This document shows positions 20,918 to 30,360 of a stretch of DNA of 64,000 bases, one piece after another. Numbering within the stretch: position 1 is the stretch's first letter; each line of letters starts with the position of its first letter. The DNA lies in contig OU862933.1 in NCBI GenBank assembly GCA_917880885.1, forward strand, positions 7,735,452-7,799,451, written 5' to 3'. The stretch is from Limnephilus marmoratus. Lineage: Eukaryota; Arthropoda; Insecta; Trichoptera; Limnephilidae. The position numbers were made by a program, and so were the translations under genes. The notes beneath the pieces were generated by a model, which worked only from the letters and a program-made list of their open reading frames with translations, did not search any database and was not told where the DNA came from.

Positions 20918-21429
20918 AGGAAAAACTAAACCCTTTCATACACTTCCCCAAATGATCATCTAGTGAATCCACGTTATGCAATTGCACTATATAAGTATTA
21001 TAAATACAAAACAATACAAGAACAACATGTCAACCTACTAGAGACCAAATGGGAATATAATTCACCGACTCCAGATATTTTCATATCAGAGGGTTCGGCT
21101 CTGTGGCATTTCTAATTGAACCTTTAAATCCTACTGATCCCTCAATATAAATATTTAAAAAATCTTTTGTAATCCTACATGTATTTAAAATTACTGCTTT
21201 TTGCATTTTTATATACAAATTCTTTGACAAATCTAATATGCTTAAATTTTGAATCAGATTCCTAGGTATTATGCCAGTGGCCGAAATAACAAATGGTAAT
21301 ATTTTTATAGTCCGAGAATGCCAAATTCTTTTAATCTCATTTCCTAAATCTGTGTATTTTCTAATTTTTTCAGAAACAGTTTTTTGAATATTACAGGAAT
21401 TTGGAATAGCTACATCAATGATATAAGTT
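20821..21429 (-). mobile_element. R2-like element, copy 2 (3' 0.6 kb only), inserted in PLE 3
   Basis: It contains the 3' terminus, a plus-strand A-run of about 55 bases (20860-20915), the 3' UTR and the end of the ORF from the IIDVAIP endonuclease motif onward (21072-21428). The 5' truncation point is inside the endonuclease region, different from copy 1. The upstream PLE flank is kept up to AATATTA, losing only a few bases, whereas the downstream junction is at the same base as in copy 1. Confidence 0.85.
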
Positions 21430-21709
21430 AATATTATTAGAATTGTATAGATATTTATTTTTTGAAATTTTGATAAGTTTTTTTATTTAGGATGTTATCA
21501 ATTAATTTTGGTTCATATCCGTTATTTATAGCAATTTGTTTTATTATTGAAAGTTCAGAAAGGAAATTATTATTAGACATTGGGACATTTACTAAGCGGT
21601 GTATCATTGAATGGAAGGTGGAGTGTTTTTGTGAGACAGGGTGGTTGTAGGTCCTATGAATTACTATGTCAGTGTATGTTGGCTTGCGATATATACTAAA
21701 ATCATAATC

Positions 21710-22381
21710 ATGATACACCGCTTAGTAAATGTCCCAATGTCTAATAATAATTTCCTTTCTGAACTTTCAATAATAAAACAAATTGCTATAAATAACGGAT
21801 ATGAACCAAAATTAATTGATAACATCCTAAATAAAAAACTTATCAAAATTTCAAAAAATAAATATCTATACAATTTTAATAATATTAATGATAAAGAATG
21901 GCGTAAAATTTTGTATATTAATAATTTTTCAGTTCAATGTTGCAAAAATCTTCCTTCTAATATTAAACCAGCGTTTTATACAAGAAATAATATCGGTAAT
22001 TTTTTGAGAAATACTAAAGATAAAGACCATAAATTGACTAATTCCGGAATATATAAACTCAAATGCAATGATTGTCCCTCATTTTATATTGGAAAAACCA
22101 CTCGTAATTTTGAAATCAGAATCAAAGAACATTTAAGGTGTCTTAATAATAATAATTTTTCTGAGTTTGCTAACCATATAATTGAAAATAACCATAGTTT
22201 TGAAAAAAATACGGGGATAAATATTCTTCATATTAATCATAAAGGAAAACGTTTAGGTAACTTAGAAGCCTTGGAAATTAAAAAATCCCTTAAAAATAAT
22301 GAATCTATTATCAACAAACAAAAAATATTGTCATATAGCCCAATCATGGATTTGTTCCCCTACCCGCCCACTCTACACTAA
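21710..22381 (+). CDS. PLE 4 truncated protein: RT C-terminal segment plus GIY-YIG endonuclease
   Basis: 224 codons without stop. From the N-terminus: MIHRLVNVPMSNNN and the connector region, EWRKILYINN, the CNDC linker, GIY and YIG boxes, RNFEIRIKEHL and the C-terminal helices. The reverse-transcriptase catalytic motifs are all missing because of the truncation at the palindrome centre. An upstream in-frame extension to 21641 is antisense PLE sequence from copy 3 and should not be counted. Confidence 0.8.
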   Translation: MIHRLVNVPMSNNNFLSELSIIKQIAINNGYEPKLIDNILNKKLIKISKNKYLYNFNNINDKEWRKILYINNFSVQCCKNLPSNIKPAFYTRNNIGNFLRNTKDKDHKLTNSGIYKLKCNDCPSFYIGKTTRNFEIRIKEHLRCLNNNNFSEFANHIIENNHSFEKNTGINILHINHKGKRLGNLEALEIKKSLKNNESIINKQKILSYSPIMDLFPYPPTLH

Positions 22382-22470
22382 TACCTACCTACCCAATCTA
22401 CATTATTATCTAGCAACAGCTCCACCCCTACCATAATAAAACATTGTTCGAAACTGTCAAATTAGTATAA

Positions 22471-22516
22471 GCTTTCCCTGACGAAGGAACGTTTGTTCCG
22501 AAACCGGTCGGATTTG
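22471..22516 (+). ncRNA. Hammerhead ribozyme at PLE 4 3' end
   Basis: Plus strand: TTTCC, CTGACGA, GGAAC-GTTT-GTTCC, GAAA, ACCGGTC (cleavage after GTC), GGATTT. It is the mirror of the PLE 3 ribozyme, about 2.3 kb away. Confidence 0.85.
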
Positions 22517-22569
22517 CACATCAAATAAGTGGTTTATACAAAGTAAAATTATTTCATTATTAAATAAAT

Positions 22570-23250
22570 TATTATTTTTTATTTTTTTATTTATTTATCT
22601 ATAATAAAATATATTTACAATGGTTTTATTTGTATGCCTGTCTCACTAGGGTATACCTGTGTCGAGACAGGCGTACAGATATATAAATGAATATAGTAGT
22701 TACAAGGATATTTCAGGTAAAATACATATTATGAATAGAATTAAAACAGAAGGGTGATTGGAAGGGTGGTAAATCTTTTAAAGAGAGTTATTTTATAAAT
22801 GTTGGAGATGGAGTAATGAAATAAATTCTGCCTAATCTATTTATAGGTTAAATTTGACAGGATTCCATTATTTTCATTTATTTTATATGGGTTAGGTTGT
22901 ATGTGAATAGTTATTTCTGTCTATGTGTGATTTATTTTACAGATATTTGTGATAGTGCGGCGTCCAATACTTATAATCCATTTTTTAATATCTTGTTTGA
23001 ATTTTGTAAAGGAGTCACTTTGTCTGATCGTAGTTGGTAGTGTATTGTATAGTTTGCAAGCTATGTATTTAGAGTGTCTTTGCCCAAAGGTGGTTTTGAA
23101 AAAAGGAGTTTGGAGAAGTTCGTTGTTTTGGCTCGGGTATTGTGTATTGTTTGTGTAGCTTTGTATGGTGTTTTGTTGTTTTGGTGTAAATTAAGTAATA
23201 TGGATCTTGAGTAGAGCTGTTTTATGTCCATAACGTTGAAGGAATTGATT
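22570..23250 (-). pseudogene. Decayed LINE, C-terminal end of ORF2
   Basis: Minus-strand translation shows, across stops and frame changes, the typical tail of jockey/CR1-type ORF2: IKQLYSRSILL, an NTRAK block and a final hydrophobic/basic stretch. An A/T-rich (AATA)n tail at 22570-22600 marks the 3' end. The plus-strand frame at 22949 is a shadow of it. The 5' end is truncated near 23250. Confidence 0.5.
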
Positions 23251-23259
23251 AACGAAGAA

Positions 23260-24120
23260 GGAATTGATTAAAAAGAATACCAGAAAATTGAAAACATAAT
23301 CGTAATGAAAGTAGGTTATACACATTGTCATACATACACAACAATGAATAGTAAAGGTCGGGAGGCGGTCACTCGGCTGGGTACGAATTGTAGCAAAAAT
23401 GTGGATGTAGTTAAATTATTACACTTGTTTTAATTGAAAACATTTATTTTACTCCAAATAAGCTCAGGAATCGCTGGTCGAAATACACTTCTTCCAGATT
23501 TGGTTTTCGAACACAAGTTGATAGATGAATAATAACGAATTTAAACGGGCTTTAAAAACAAAATTATTTAAAAAATCATTCCATTAATGAATCTTAACAT
23601 CTTTTCAATATACGTAATTATAATAAACCATGTTCTCAAGCTTCCCGTAATTGTTTGGTTTCGGTTTCCTCATAACTGTATTTTTATTTTATGTTTTCGT
23701 ATCCGAATTTATGGCAGAATATCTCTTATTTCTAAACGCAAACTGCCTTTCTGTTAGTATATTATATTTTAGTTTTAAAGTTCTTGTTTTGTCCTGTGTT
23801 ACAATAGCACCGCTATTGTCTATTATTATTATTGTCCCGTGTGTGCTATAACAGCACTATCTTTGTTAATTTTGTTCTTCTGTCATTGTTTTGTAAATAC
23901 TGTACATTCTTTAGTTAATTTTGTTTTTCTGTCATTATTTTGTAAATACTGTATTCTTTTATTATTTTCTCAATATTATAAGGAGCACTGTAGGTTATTT
24001 TTAAATTTATTATAGTTAAGCGCACTTGGAGTGAAATGTCACAAAACTGCGCTATATAAATATAATGTTATTATTATTAACGTGGTACATAGATAGCAGC
24101 CAAAAGATACGAGAATTAGT
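23260..24120. other. No gene; LINE-like 3' tail with ATT repeats
   Basis: Around 23800-24085 the sequence ends in GCGCTATATAAATATAATG followed by (TTA)n. This resembles the 3' UTR end of RTE/CR1-type LINEs. A short plus-strand frame at 23651 has no motif. Confidence 0.4.
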
Positions 24121-24126
24121 ATATTT

Positions 24127-24240
24127 GCACTAGCTCCTTACCTGAGGAAAATAATTTCCCTTAGGGCCTATGACATCCTAGGGGATGCTGTTTGGAGGGT
24201 ATTTTTAAGGAAAGGAATGAGATCGAGTTCTGGGAAGGAA
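24127..24240 (+). repeat. Family R dispersed repeat, 5' fragment
   Basis: Shares GGAAAATAATTTCCCT, AGGGCCTATG and GAGTTCTGGGAAGGA blocks with the copies at 42985 and 54143. Confidence 0.7.
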
Positions 24241-24257
24241 GGTGAGATTGTTTGGAG

Positions 24258-24480
24258 AAGTTTTTAAAGGCGTTGGTGTTATCCCGGTAAGACAGAAATT
24301 GTGGGTTCGATTACCAGTTTCGACTGTTATTTTCTTTGTTCTTTTTGGTTTCATGTTCTGTTTCATGATTCGTTTAGATTTATTAATATTATCTTCTTCG
24401 TTAATGAAATTGTCCTTGAAGGAAAGGAATGACAGCTCACATAATGTATTCCATGAAATTTGTTTTAATAAGGTTAGCTG
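24258..24480 (+). mobile_element. SINE-B with tRNA-like head
   Basis: The head has GGTGTTATCCCGGTAAGAC and a B box GTGGGTTCGATTACCAG. The body continues with 'gattcgtttagattta' and 'atcttcttcgttaatgaa'. The foldback at 61388-61752 carries diverged copies of the same head and body. Confidence 0.55.
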
Positions 24481-24489
24481 AATCAATCT

Positions 24490-25135
24490 TTTAAATCATT
24501 CATGAAATTTCTGCGCAAGGTTTCGTATAAAACGAGTCTGAGCAAATCGTTCAATAACACACTTCTAGCAATTTCCTCGATAGAGAGGCTCGGAACCAGA
24601 GGAGCTTAAGTGCCATTTGAGTAGTGCGCAGCAATTTTTTAAATTTATTTATTTATTTATTTATCTATGCATATACGAGTATATTACAATACATTACAAA
24701 ATGATAGTTTGTCTGTCCAACTGGGAAGGATACCCGTTTCAGGACAGCCAAATTGTATATTTAGTTCATAATATTATTGACAAAGGAATGGTTTCGTTCA
24801 AGGTATCACAGGAATTTGATTCTGTCAAAACAACTTTTGAGAACATTAAAAATTGTATTCTGAACGAAGGGTTAGTTTCTTTATGTCTTTGGAAGAATCG
24901 CAAAAATGTGATTTTTTTTCAATGTCATTTTGAAGAACATTAATAATTGCATTCAGAGTGATTGAGTGGTTTCTTTAGTGAGATCACAAGTAGGAGATTC
25001 TTTCCAGGCCATTTTAGAGAACATTTACAATTGTATAATTAGAATTTACACATTTATAAACCAATATATGACATATGAATTCCCAAAGTTTTAGAATTTC
25101 TTAAGTAGTAGAAATTACACAATTATAAACCAAAT
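24490..25135. other. LINE-tail-like sequence, no gene
   Basis: A (TTTA)n run at 24640-24662 followed by 'gtttgtctgtccaactggg' resembles a reverse-oriented LINE 3' end; a similar block occurs near 42385-42415. It borders the target site of the outer gypsy element. Confidence 0.4.
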
Positions 25136-25139
25136 ATAT

Positions 25140-25905
25140 TGTTATGATGGGTCCCTAACATATCCCAGGCCAGCTCACAGCAGAGACAAAAGTACCCTCT
25201 ATTCCAGGGGCAGGTCGCACGAATGCTTCAGAATTCTCTCTCTCTTCCACGGGCGTCTGGGAAGTGCACTCTAGGAAATACTCCTGCCGAGGCAGATTAA
25301 CAACAGGATTGAGTTAAATAGATTCATGTATTGCAAATTCAAAACACAGTACATAGGTCATTACAGTACAATTCAATACAAGAAATGCATATTACACAAA
25401 CCTAGCTATCGTGTTTATACCTCATGATCTCTGAAAACGAAACTCTCTCTGAGTGATGGCTTTGCGCGTGAGTTTACAGTCTATCGTTACGGACACAAAC
25501 AAAAGAGGGATCAATTGTGCAGCTTACATGGTGGTCGGGGACCTTCGTCTTCCGGGTTCAGCAGGGCACTTCCCCGAGTCTAGGACAGGACCCGTAGTTC
25601 ACACAGGCATGGCAGAATACCAGCGCTAAAACCCGTATGTACTTCAATTAACATCGCAGATGTAATTGCGTTCGATTCGATCGACAGAAGTTTAGCCGCG
25701 AACTCGGCGGTTCGGCCCGAGGAGCGCGACGTGCGTCCAAGGCGGCTTGCAATTCTCGACTGTGTGTGCGCGTTGGTGCGCGCTGGTGCGCAGAGGGGAG
25801 AGGAGGTAGGAAGCAGGGAAGCAGGGGGGAGCGGGGTGTTGTTGAAACTGCCGCGCTGATTTTAGGAATTTGAATTCTCTGACGTTTGTGTGGCGTACCA
25901 TAACA
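25140..25905 (-). repeat. 3' LTR of the outer gypsy element
   Basis: In element sense it starts TGTTATGGTACGCC and ends CATCATAACA, with TG...CA termini. It contains CG-rich and 'gcgc' segments. The near-identical partner is at 41173-41938. Confidence 0.92.
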
Positions 25906-25914
25906 CTTCCCCCC
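25906..25914 (-). promoter_or_regulatory. Polypurine tract of the outer gypsy element
   Basis: On the minus strand GGGGGGAAG directly precedes the TG of the 3' LTR, the position where plus-strand DNA synthesis is primed in LTR retroelements. Confidence 0.75.
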
Positions 25915-26129
25915 GCGCTTGGAAAAAAAGCGACGTGGCAATGGAGCTGTAGGAAAAAAAATCCTCTTAAGCTTCCATCGGGGTTTTTGAGAGATTCGTT
26001 GCTTGAGAGATTGCCTAGCTAGAACATACAGTTTATGCTATAGTTTAGGTCACAATGTTTGTAGGGAATGGATGGGGGTACATACAATGTTTGGAAAAGA
26101 CAACTTGGGAAAAGTACATGGTGTAAAAC

Positions 26130-26265
26130 AACATACAAGGTTATGCAATTGAGAGATAACAATACACATGGTTATGCAATTGAAAGAATGACAATACACA
26201 TGGTTATGCAATTGAAAATAATAATACACATGGTTATGCAATTGAAAGAATGACAATACATTTGT
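26130..26265. repeat. Tandem repeat, about four units of 30-32 bp
   Basis: Units share CACATGGTTATGCAATTGA at 26139, 26169, 26201 and 26231. The block lies in the non-coding 3' part of the outer gypsy element, near its polypurine tract. Confidence 0.85.
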
Positions 26266-28629
26266 ACAAGAGAAGAGATTCTAAGGTTTCATTGGTCTGG
26301 GAGCTAAGTTTGTGAAGCGTGGATTTGTTTGGTTTCGGAGGATTTCGAAGAAAAGGACGTGGTTTCACAGATTCTAAGGATTACATTATCACTGTAATCA
26401 GACCCATTTGATATAACACTCGGGAGTACACTTAGGCCTTAGAAAACACTTGGTTTGGTCGAAGACGTTGAAGTTCACGAAGTGGAGACTGTGGTTGCTG
26501 AGCCGCGACTATGGTTACAGAGGTCATTGAAGAGAAGAATCCAGTATCTGCAGACATGCCAGTACGAATCCTAGGTGTTATTATGGTAAACACGGATCGT
26601 ATATAATGGTTATTGAAGCATAATGTAGCTCAAGATAACTTGTATTGGTACGCATTCAGCGAATACTGGTGGGTCAAGGTAATGATGGTTTACACATGAC
26701 GATATATGCGTCACTGCATGACAGAGCAAGAGACGGCAAGGTTGGCATTGATAGCAAGAGTAAGAACAAACCTAGGAGCTAGCGTGCCCAAAAGGTAGTT
26801 TAGAGTGTCATAATGTATAGTGGGACAACTCAGCTTGCTGTGGCACGACAAGACAACATACATATGAGCGGTATGGTCTGTGCTCTCAGGAACAAATGCG
26901 TAGAAAATGGCAGCAGGAGGGACCTTGTAACCACAGCGCGTGCTGTCAGGAAGTGAAGCTCAGCTTGGCTGTTGGTGATGACATCCGCCTGGGCTTCTTT
27001 TTAAATCCGGGAGAAATTATTATTAGAGCAAAATTCTTGAAGTTTACCTGCCTAGGGACCAATGAAGAAAAGGTTTGGAGAGAAACAAAATGTGTCCAGA
27101 TAATGAAATAAACGAAATTTTAACCACCGACCCAGAGAGTGACGAAGAGAGATATTCCTAACTAAATTGTGATTACATGAACATTTTCCTTTTCCAGGAT
27201 GACTTGGCGCTTGCCGAGTGACAATATGTCTTGGTTAAAAAACAACCGGCCCTCTATGGCCTATGTTAACATAAGATGGTAACATTTTCGTAGAATTTCA
27301 AAGAACAAGACAAAGAATCGTGAACTAGTCACGGCAAAGGGAAACCAATTCATGAATAAAGGTTGTCAAAAAGGAGACAGACGGTACGCCAAGTGCATAT
27401 CGTACATATCCAACATTCATGAATGTGTTTCGTAGAATTGAGAAAGAGAAAAAAATGGTGAGACATATGCAGAGATTGAGGGGGAAAACCTGTAGATAAC
27501 CGGACAGTTACCTATTCGAACTCCAAGTGAGGGCGAAATATGGTCAACGACAGATTTTTCACTTCATAACATAAGTCTGAGAACATGGGGGAATGGGGGG
27601 AGGAGGGGAGAAGGGAGACGAGTTACGAAATGTGCTAGAGACTGGACTAATTTCCAATTCAAACTCTATGTGAAAATGAAACATAATCAACCAGCAGATT
27701 TCCGGACTCTTTACATTTATCACAAAGGGTGAGGAGGAATTTGAATACACATTATAACAAAGAGGCTAATCTTTCGCGTGTATTGGGCAAAAGATTAGGG
27801 GTCGTTTTTAAAACTTCTACATGATTGTGAGAAAAGACAGACCCTTGCTCCAATTTCACAAACCTGGGGATTTTCTTATTCGTTCTCCAGACAACGAGTT
27901 AGGTGGTTTTGTGCTCAATCGATTAACTCCCCACAGCACTATGCCCCATAATTGACAGTGAAGCTGAAAACTAGTCCTTTTGGGATAGTAGATATTCCTG
28001 GGCTTCTTTCCTTTTGCAAAGAAGTAAAAAAAACAGGAAGTCCACGGGCATCGGCGTTGAATGACAACAAAGGGTTGTGGACTACATTTCGTAGATCGCA
28101 CACAAAAGGTTTGATATTATTTCGTTCGCACGACTCATGGTAAGTGTTTTAACGTCTCCACGTATAGTGTACAAAATATGTAAGTACATACAAGATATAA
28201 CTCAATTATAGACAGAAGTCAAAGAGTTTATACAATGCAACTTAAAGAAGATGGCAAAGCCGATATTATGCCGTTCACACGAATCACGGTAAGTGTTTTA
28301 ACGTCTCCACGTATAGTGTACAGAGTTTATACACAATTATACATAAAAGCGGTACTCACGGCAAATAAATGACGCACGACCAGAACAGGTTATACAAAAA
28401 GGGTGGTACTCATGACAAATATGTCACACGACCAAAATAGAATGTACAAAACGGTACTCATGACAAATATGTCACACGACCAATTCAATAACATTTAGCT
28501 ATGAGCAAAAGTGATTATGACGAACTTCTCGTATTGTGGCAGGTATTTTAAGGATCCCTCCTATAATGTAACAGGGTTACGTTTAAATACAACACAATAA
28601 ACGTTAACAATGCTTGTTTTAACACAGTA
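26266..28629 (-). other. Non-coding 3' region of the outer gypsy element
   Basis: No env-like or other frame of credible length is visible on either strand. Around 28109-28500 there are direct repeats: 'gtaagtgttttaacgtctcc' twice (28140 and 28291) and 'ggtactcatgacaaatatg' about three times. The region seems structural or regulatory. Confidence 0.6.
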
Positions 28630-29053
28630 GACGACCTCCGTAGTCCAGTGGGTAAGACTCTTGACTCACAATCCGGAGGTCGCGGGTTCGAACCCGGCAT
28701 GCGCAAATAAATTTTATTTGATTAATTTGTGTTTTCACAATTAATTCATTTAAAAAATAATATATTGTATATTTGCGGCATGTTCCAGAGTGGAAGATAC
28801 TATCAGTATCGCCCTGGTGTAAGACCACCATTCAGAATTGAAACGTTGCTTGAAAATGGCTTTAGCCGTGTTTAGTGACCAGATCTGAATAGCCAGGTAC
28901 TTCCCAACCTTCCTCTTCCCCACCTCCTCCCCCTCCCCACTACCTTTAGCCTCACAACATACCCCAAATCGGGGATGCCATAGTCTCACTGGCTCCAGAC
29001 GGGAGCAGTTGAGATTCTTGTACGGTATTCACTGTAAAAAAAAAAAAAAAAAA
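28630..29053 (+). mobile_element. SINE-A, full length, inside the gypsy non-coding region
   Basis: Complete tRNA-like head (GTAGTCCAGTGGGTAAGAC and GGGTTCGAACCCGGC) and body, ending in an A-run of about 17. It is nearly identical to the copies at 1224 and 49266. Since it interrupts a gypsy with young LTRs, it moved recently. Confidence 0.9.
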
Positions 29054-30360
29054 GTATATGAAGATTTGTTAGATTAACTAACTCCGTAGCCCAGGAGCGT
29101 ACGATAGAATAACAAGGAGGTAAACAATTTAATGTCACTTCGTATGTTATAAAGGCGGGGTGGTGACAGAGTACATTTCTGTTTAAACAAAGACAGGCCT
29201 ATATGGTTTTACATACTGTCTATTGTAGCAACTTCAGTGGGGACAAACAAAAGGGACCAATTGTGGTTTTACATACCCTTTGTGCAGTTACAACATACCA
29301 GGTTATGTGCAATTTAGGTTGCAAATACTTGGTTAAATGGCGAAACAAGAGTTGAATGCCTATGTTTGCAAAACGATGATCAAACAAAACATTGATGATT
29401 TACGTTAAACTGCGGTTATTTATGTACGGAAATCAGGGCTGCCGTTAGGTTTTATTAACCTTTTCCGTCAGGGTTGAGGCATGTAATACAAGACATACAT
29501 GTTGTGAAGAGGGGCAAGTCGAGGACTTCTCATAACAACAAAAGACCGGGTATTTGGTTTTACGTACTTTAGTTGAAACGAGCCCATGAGGATTTGTATA
29601 AGGGTGGAAAGACCAATTTAAAGGCTTTTCCTTTATTTATATACATATGATTTCAAAATGGACGTGCCAAAATCCAATTTGTTAGCAAAAAGCTCGGGTA
29701 GGACGCCATCAATTTTTTAACATTTGAGAAAAATTGAAAACTACTATACACAAGGAATGTGATTATGTGAGTAACCACTTATTTTTACCATTATGAGTAA
29801 AATATGGAGCATGTTAAGATGGTTTACTAGTCCTGGGTCGTGATTTAACGCTTTGGAGTTTACCGAATCCGATTTTAGAACGACGCTCCAGTACTTACAG
29901 AACATAAAAGGAAAAAAAAATTTTTGAAGAGATTCCTTCCGATATGATGAAAAAACAACAAACAAAATGGTGAAAATTACAATATTGCATTACATAGCAA
30001 AGCGTGCCATGGCATGAACGTTGCGTAGTGTGAGGGGTTGAGAGGCAATGATTTGGGTTCATGACTTCCCAAACACTGTGACTCGAGGGGTGTCTCTGCT
30101 CTAAAGTGATCAATTTTGGAACAGGTGAGAAAAAAAATAAAAAACAAAAAACGTGTGAAACAAAAATTGCGGTGGTTGCCAATTCACGAACATGAACGGG
30201 GCAAACTACACCGTGGAGTGTACATAAATTTACAAAAATGATTCTTTTTTAACAATATTCGTTTCATCAACGAAAGGGTGGACATGTAATTGACACTTTA
30301 CACGCCGGTCATTGTAAGACTTGATGTGCTTACAAAAAGGTTGTGGTGATACACACTGGA
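29054..30360 (-). other. Non-coding region between integrase and SINE in the outer gypsy
   Basis: No convincing frame. Low-complexity A/T-rich and purine-rich text, with 'ggttttacatac' repeated about 29200-29275. Confidence 0.5.

Larger units (their letters stand above)
20146..21715 (-). mobile_element. Penelope-like element copy 3, interrupted by an R2-like fragment
   Basis: PLE sequence spans 20146-20820 and 21429-21715, with an R2-like 3' fragment between them at the same PLE position as in copy 2. The surviving protein parts include DFSIYRKPTYTD, MIHRLVNVPMSNNN and the GIY-YIG domain (about 20329-20799); a frameshift lies in the NKK run near 21480. It is the left arm of a head-to-head palindrome with copy 4. 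Confidence 0.9.
21710..22563 (+). mobile_element. Penelope-like element copy 4 (right arm of PLE palindrome)
   Basis: Plus-strand copy starting abruptly at the ATG of MIHRLV and running through the GIY-YIG domain, the 3' UTR and the hammerhead. It is an inverted, nearly identical partner of copy 3, with homology continuing to 22563 (mirror of 20146). It shows the uninterrupted site at which the R2-like element sits in copies 2 and 3 (about 21878-21900). Confidence 0.9.

Noticed and set aside
21641..21709. N-terminal extension of the PLE 4 frame
   Set aside because: This part is antisense to PLE 3 and joined at the palindrome centre; the PLE-derived frame starts at 21710.
25648..25941. Frames of 97 and 69 codons repeated at 41681-41947
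   Set aside because: They lie within the two LTRs of the outer gypsy element and recur only because the LTRs are identical.
28619..28989. Minus-strand frames of 70 and 79 codons (similarly 1326-1625 and 49368-49559)
   Set aside because: They are antisense translations of SINE-A and recur at each SINE copy.
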